Source: Rhynchopus sp. YZ270_cl-10 (lineage: Eukaryota; Euglenozoa; Diplonemea; Diplonemida; Diplonemidae). From it: a stretch of DNA of 64,000 nt. Position 1 is the stretch's first letter. Each line of letters starts with the position of its first letter. Positions 62,462-64,000 of this stretch are shown here, in pieces. The notes under the pieces were generated by a model. It made no database searches, was not told where the DNA came from, and worked only from the letters and a program-made list of their open reading frames with translations. The stretch covers positions 1-64,000 of the forward strand of contig OZ037890.1 of assembly GCA_964035575.1 (NCBI GenBank), given 5' to 3'. The position numbers were made by a program, and so were the translations under genes.

Positions 62462-63697
62462 TCAGAGCTCTGCTGTCGCATATATCAAATCCTTCACCAT
62501 ATCCTTCGCCGCAGTGAGACTTGCCACTGGGAGGAACTCTGTGTTGCAGTGAAAATTGTTCGACCCTGTGAAGAAGTTCGCAAACGGGAGACCACGGTCT
62601 GCGAGCGCACAGCCGTCGTAACCTCCACGCATGCAAAACGGCTTCGGCACGATGCCAAGACGTTCCATGGACTGCAACATTATACTGTGCACATGGGGGT
62701 GCTCGTCCAGGAGTGCCTTGGGGTTGGAGTACGTATCCTCAAGACTGAGCGTCGCAATGTCGCCGTGCACACGATTGATCTCCGCCACAGCGTCACGCAG
62801 CAGTGTCTTGCGCTCCTCCATTGCCTCTGTGGTGAAGTACCGCAGGGTGATGTGTGCGTCAACAGACTGCGCGGTGCCCGTTATGTTCGACATGATCATC
62901 GCCCCTTCCTCGCCTTCGGTAACCTCAAGGCGTTCCTCCTTTGGCAAGCGAGAGAGGACGTAGTCAGTGAGAACGTGGTTGGCATTGATGCACCGCCCCT
63001 TTGAGTTCATGGGGTGTGCGGGTTTGCCTTTGATAGTGAGAAACGCCTTTGCTGCGTACCACGTTTTGACTGCATATTCACCTACCGCGCATGCGTCTAG
63101 GCAATACCCAAAGTCCGGCTTGAATCTTGTCAGATCAACAGACTTCGCGCCGAGGAGGCCAATCTCTTCGTCAGGGAGGAATGCGAGGGCGACTGCCCCG
63201 TGGGGTTTGTCGGCTTGTTTGACCTCGTGGACAGCCTGCACGACTGCGGCTATGGCAGCCTTGTCGTCACCACCGAGAAGAGAGGTGCCGTCCGTCACTA
63301 CAATGTCGTCGTGGAGATGTGCCTGCAGCTGTGCCTCGGGGATGGTGACGCCGCCGTGCTGCAGGGTGATGCTGCCCCCAGCATAGTTCCTGATGATGTG
63401 TGCGTGCGTGTCGGTGTTGTAGTCCGGCGCAGTGTCGAGGTGTGGTGCAAACCCAACAGTCTTCTTAGCTTCGAACCCAGGCGTGGCAGGGAGCTCTGCG
63501 TACACGACACCCTTCTCGTCGGTGTGCACCGCAGCAAGGCCCAACCCGGTCAGCTCCTCTGCCAGAAGCGCAGCCAGCACCTCCTGTCCAGCGGTAGTCG
63601 GGACACGTACACCGATCTGCGACGCGTCGCTCGTAGTGTTAACCTTTGTGTACGCAAGGAAACGCGTCAGCTCAGGGGGGTCCTCCCTGGTGCACAT
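62462..63697 (-). CDS. pepT: Peptidase T, tripeptide aminopeptidase (M20B)
   Basis: 411 aa, full length for the family (E. coli PepT is 408). The two-zinc site is complete: APHLDTAPD (H86, D88), LGGDDKAA (D144), LPDEEIG (E177, E178), LDACAVGE (D201) and NNFHCNTEF (H383). RGGYDGCALADRGLP and FFTGSNNFH align with the bacterial RGGTDGA and FTGGYNYH blocks. It removes the N-terminal residue from tripeptides in the cytosol. The ATG at 63697 follows CACATCTCAG by 15 nt, so this bacterial-type enzyme sits in a normal host leader context. Codon composition is like its neighbours. PepT is mainly bacterial, so ancient lateral transfer is a reasonable guess. Confidence 0.94.
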   Translation of the reverse strand: MCTREDPPELTRFLAYTKVNTTSDASQIGVRVPTTAGQEVLAALLAEELTGLGLAAVHTDEKGVVYAELPATPGFEAKKTVGFAPHLDTAPDYNTDTHAHIIRNYAGGSITLQHGGVTIPEAQLQAHLHDDIVVTDGTSLLGGDDKAAIAAVVQAVHEVKQADKPHGAVALAFLPDEEIGLLGAKSVDLTRFKPDFGYCLDACAVGEYAVKTWYAAKAFLTIKGKPAHPMNSKGRCINANHVLTDYVLSRLPKEERLEVTEGEEGAMIMSNITGTAQSVDAHITLRYFTTEAMEERKTLLRDAVAEINRVHGDIATLSLEDTYSNPKALLDEHPHVHSIMLQSMERLGIVPKPFCMRGGYDGCALADRGLPFANFFTGSNNFHCNTEFLPVASLTAAKDMVKDLIYATAEL

Positions 63698-63868
63698 TGT
63701 TGTACTTTCCTTCTGAGATGTGATCGGTGGGTGGAGGGTGGAGGGTGGAGGTGGTGGTGGATGGATAAACTACTTTGAAAACTGCGATTTTTTTTTGGGT
63801 TCGGAACTTCGTTGACCCAACCAAACAAGCCCCAAAAAAATGCAAAATATCCTGTAATTCGTTGAAAT
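63698..63868. other. Short intergenic region
   Basis: Leader of pepT (pyrimidine-rich on the minus strand, CCACCTCCACCCTCCACC) and 3' flank of the partial gene to its right. Confidence 0.6.
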
Positions 63869-64000
63869 TTATTGGAAGTTTCGCGGGTTGCACATGGGTA
63901 CGGAACCTTTGCTGAGATGCGCGTAGTAGAGCTGCTCGTACTCACGGAAGTAGCCCAGCATGCACCACACCTGCGCCTCTGACGTCTGCACCGCTGTCTC
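63869..64000 (-). CDS. 3' end of an unidentified gene (window edge)
   Basis: 43 codons plus TAA, open to the end of the window: ETAVQTSEAQVWCMLGYFRE and on to VPMCNPRNFQ. High GC and aromatic-rich helical composition similar to neighbouring coding sequence. Too little to name; the helical pattern would fit the end of an alpha-solenoid protein. Confidence 0.6.
   Translation of the reverse strand, partial: ETAVQTSEAQVWCMLGYFREYEQLYYAHLSKGSVPMCNPRNFQ

Noticed and set aside
62462-63697. Bacterial contamination as the source of pepT
   Set aside because: It lies within 0.2 kb of other host-like genes on the same strand, with a host-type leader and matching base composition.

Overview
The window looks like nuclear DNA of a protist, most likely a euglenozoan (a diplonemid or a kinetoplastid relative). 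Four observations support this. (1) Every recognisable host gene from 10.7 kb to 64 kb lies on the minus strand, as in a polycistronic array. (2) Most start codons sit a short way downstream of a pyrimidine-rich tract ending in AG, the pattern of spliced-leader acceptors. (3) Two genes carry conventional introns (GTATGT...CAG), one only 45 nt long, so this is not a trypanosomatid. (4) The retroelement has the gag / tyrosine recombinase / RT-RNase H order described for VIPER-type elements of kinetoplastids. Organism identity is inference.

Layout. 1-8310 is an almost perfect (TGCGGGTT)n satellite, then about four copies of a ~207-bp satellite (8300-9170) and three short-period arrays (9407-9690, 9968-10374, 10421-10706). 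10713-12175 holds two decayed genes: a rearranged copy of a ubiquitin-like/WD40 gene and a carrier-thioester-reductase fragment. 12740-14242 is a terminal-inverted-repeat element with G-tract ends. 14670-16564 is a spliced choline-transporter-like (CTL/SLC44) gene, and 18421-20253 an MIT-like, tail-anchored protein. 20319-25849 is a (TGAGGG)n array split by a whole-looking tyrosine-recombinase retroelement with split direct repeats. 26.3-39.9 kb is the main gene cluster: a possible winged-helix protein, a coiled-coil protein, a small spliced secreted protein, two tandem UBL-WD40 paralogues, a calcineurin-like phosphoesterase, a very large Thr/Ser-rich type I surface protein and a small acidic protein. 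43.85-45.7 kb holds a ubiquitin-like-fold protein and a coiled-coil protein. 57.5-64 kb holds a polytopic surface protein, PEX10, a duplicated 39-aa Gly/Pro peptide gene, a bacterial-type peptidase T and the 3' end of another gene.

The long gene-poor stretches (39.9-43.85 kb and 45.7-57.5 kb) are not featureless. They consist of short hairpin-forming modules separated by A-runs, all in one orientation, antisense to the genes. Several families with different stems share the loop CACGAGAGG (gene-sense strand). This is the best candidate here for an undescribed RNA-level system. The same stretches hold small inverted-repeat elements and an 80-bp captured piece of the CTL gene.

No rRNA, tRNA or CRISPR array could be supported. 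All calls are by eye; no search or folding was run.
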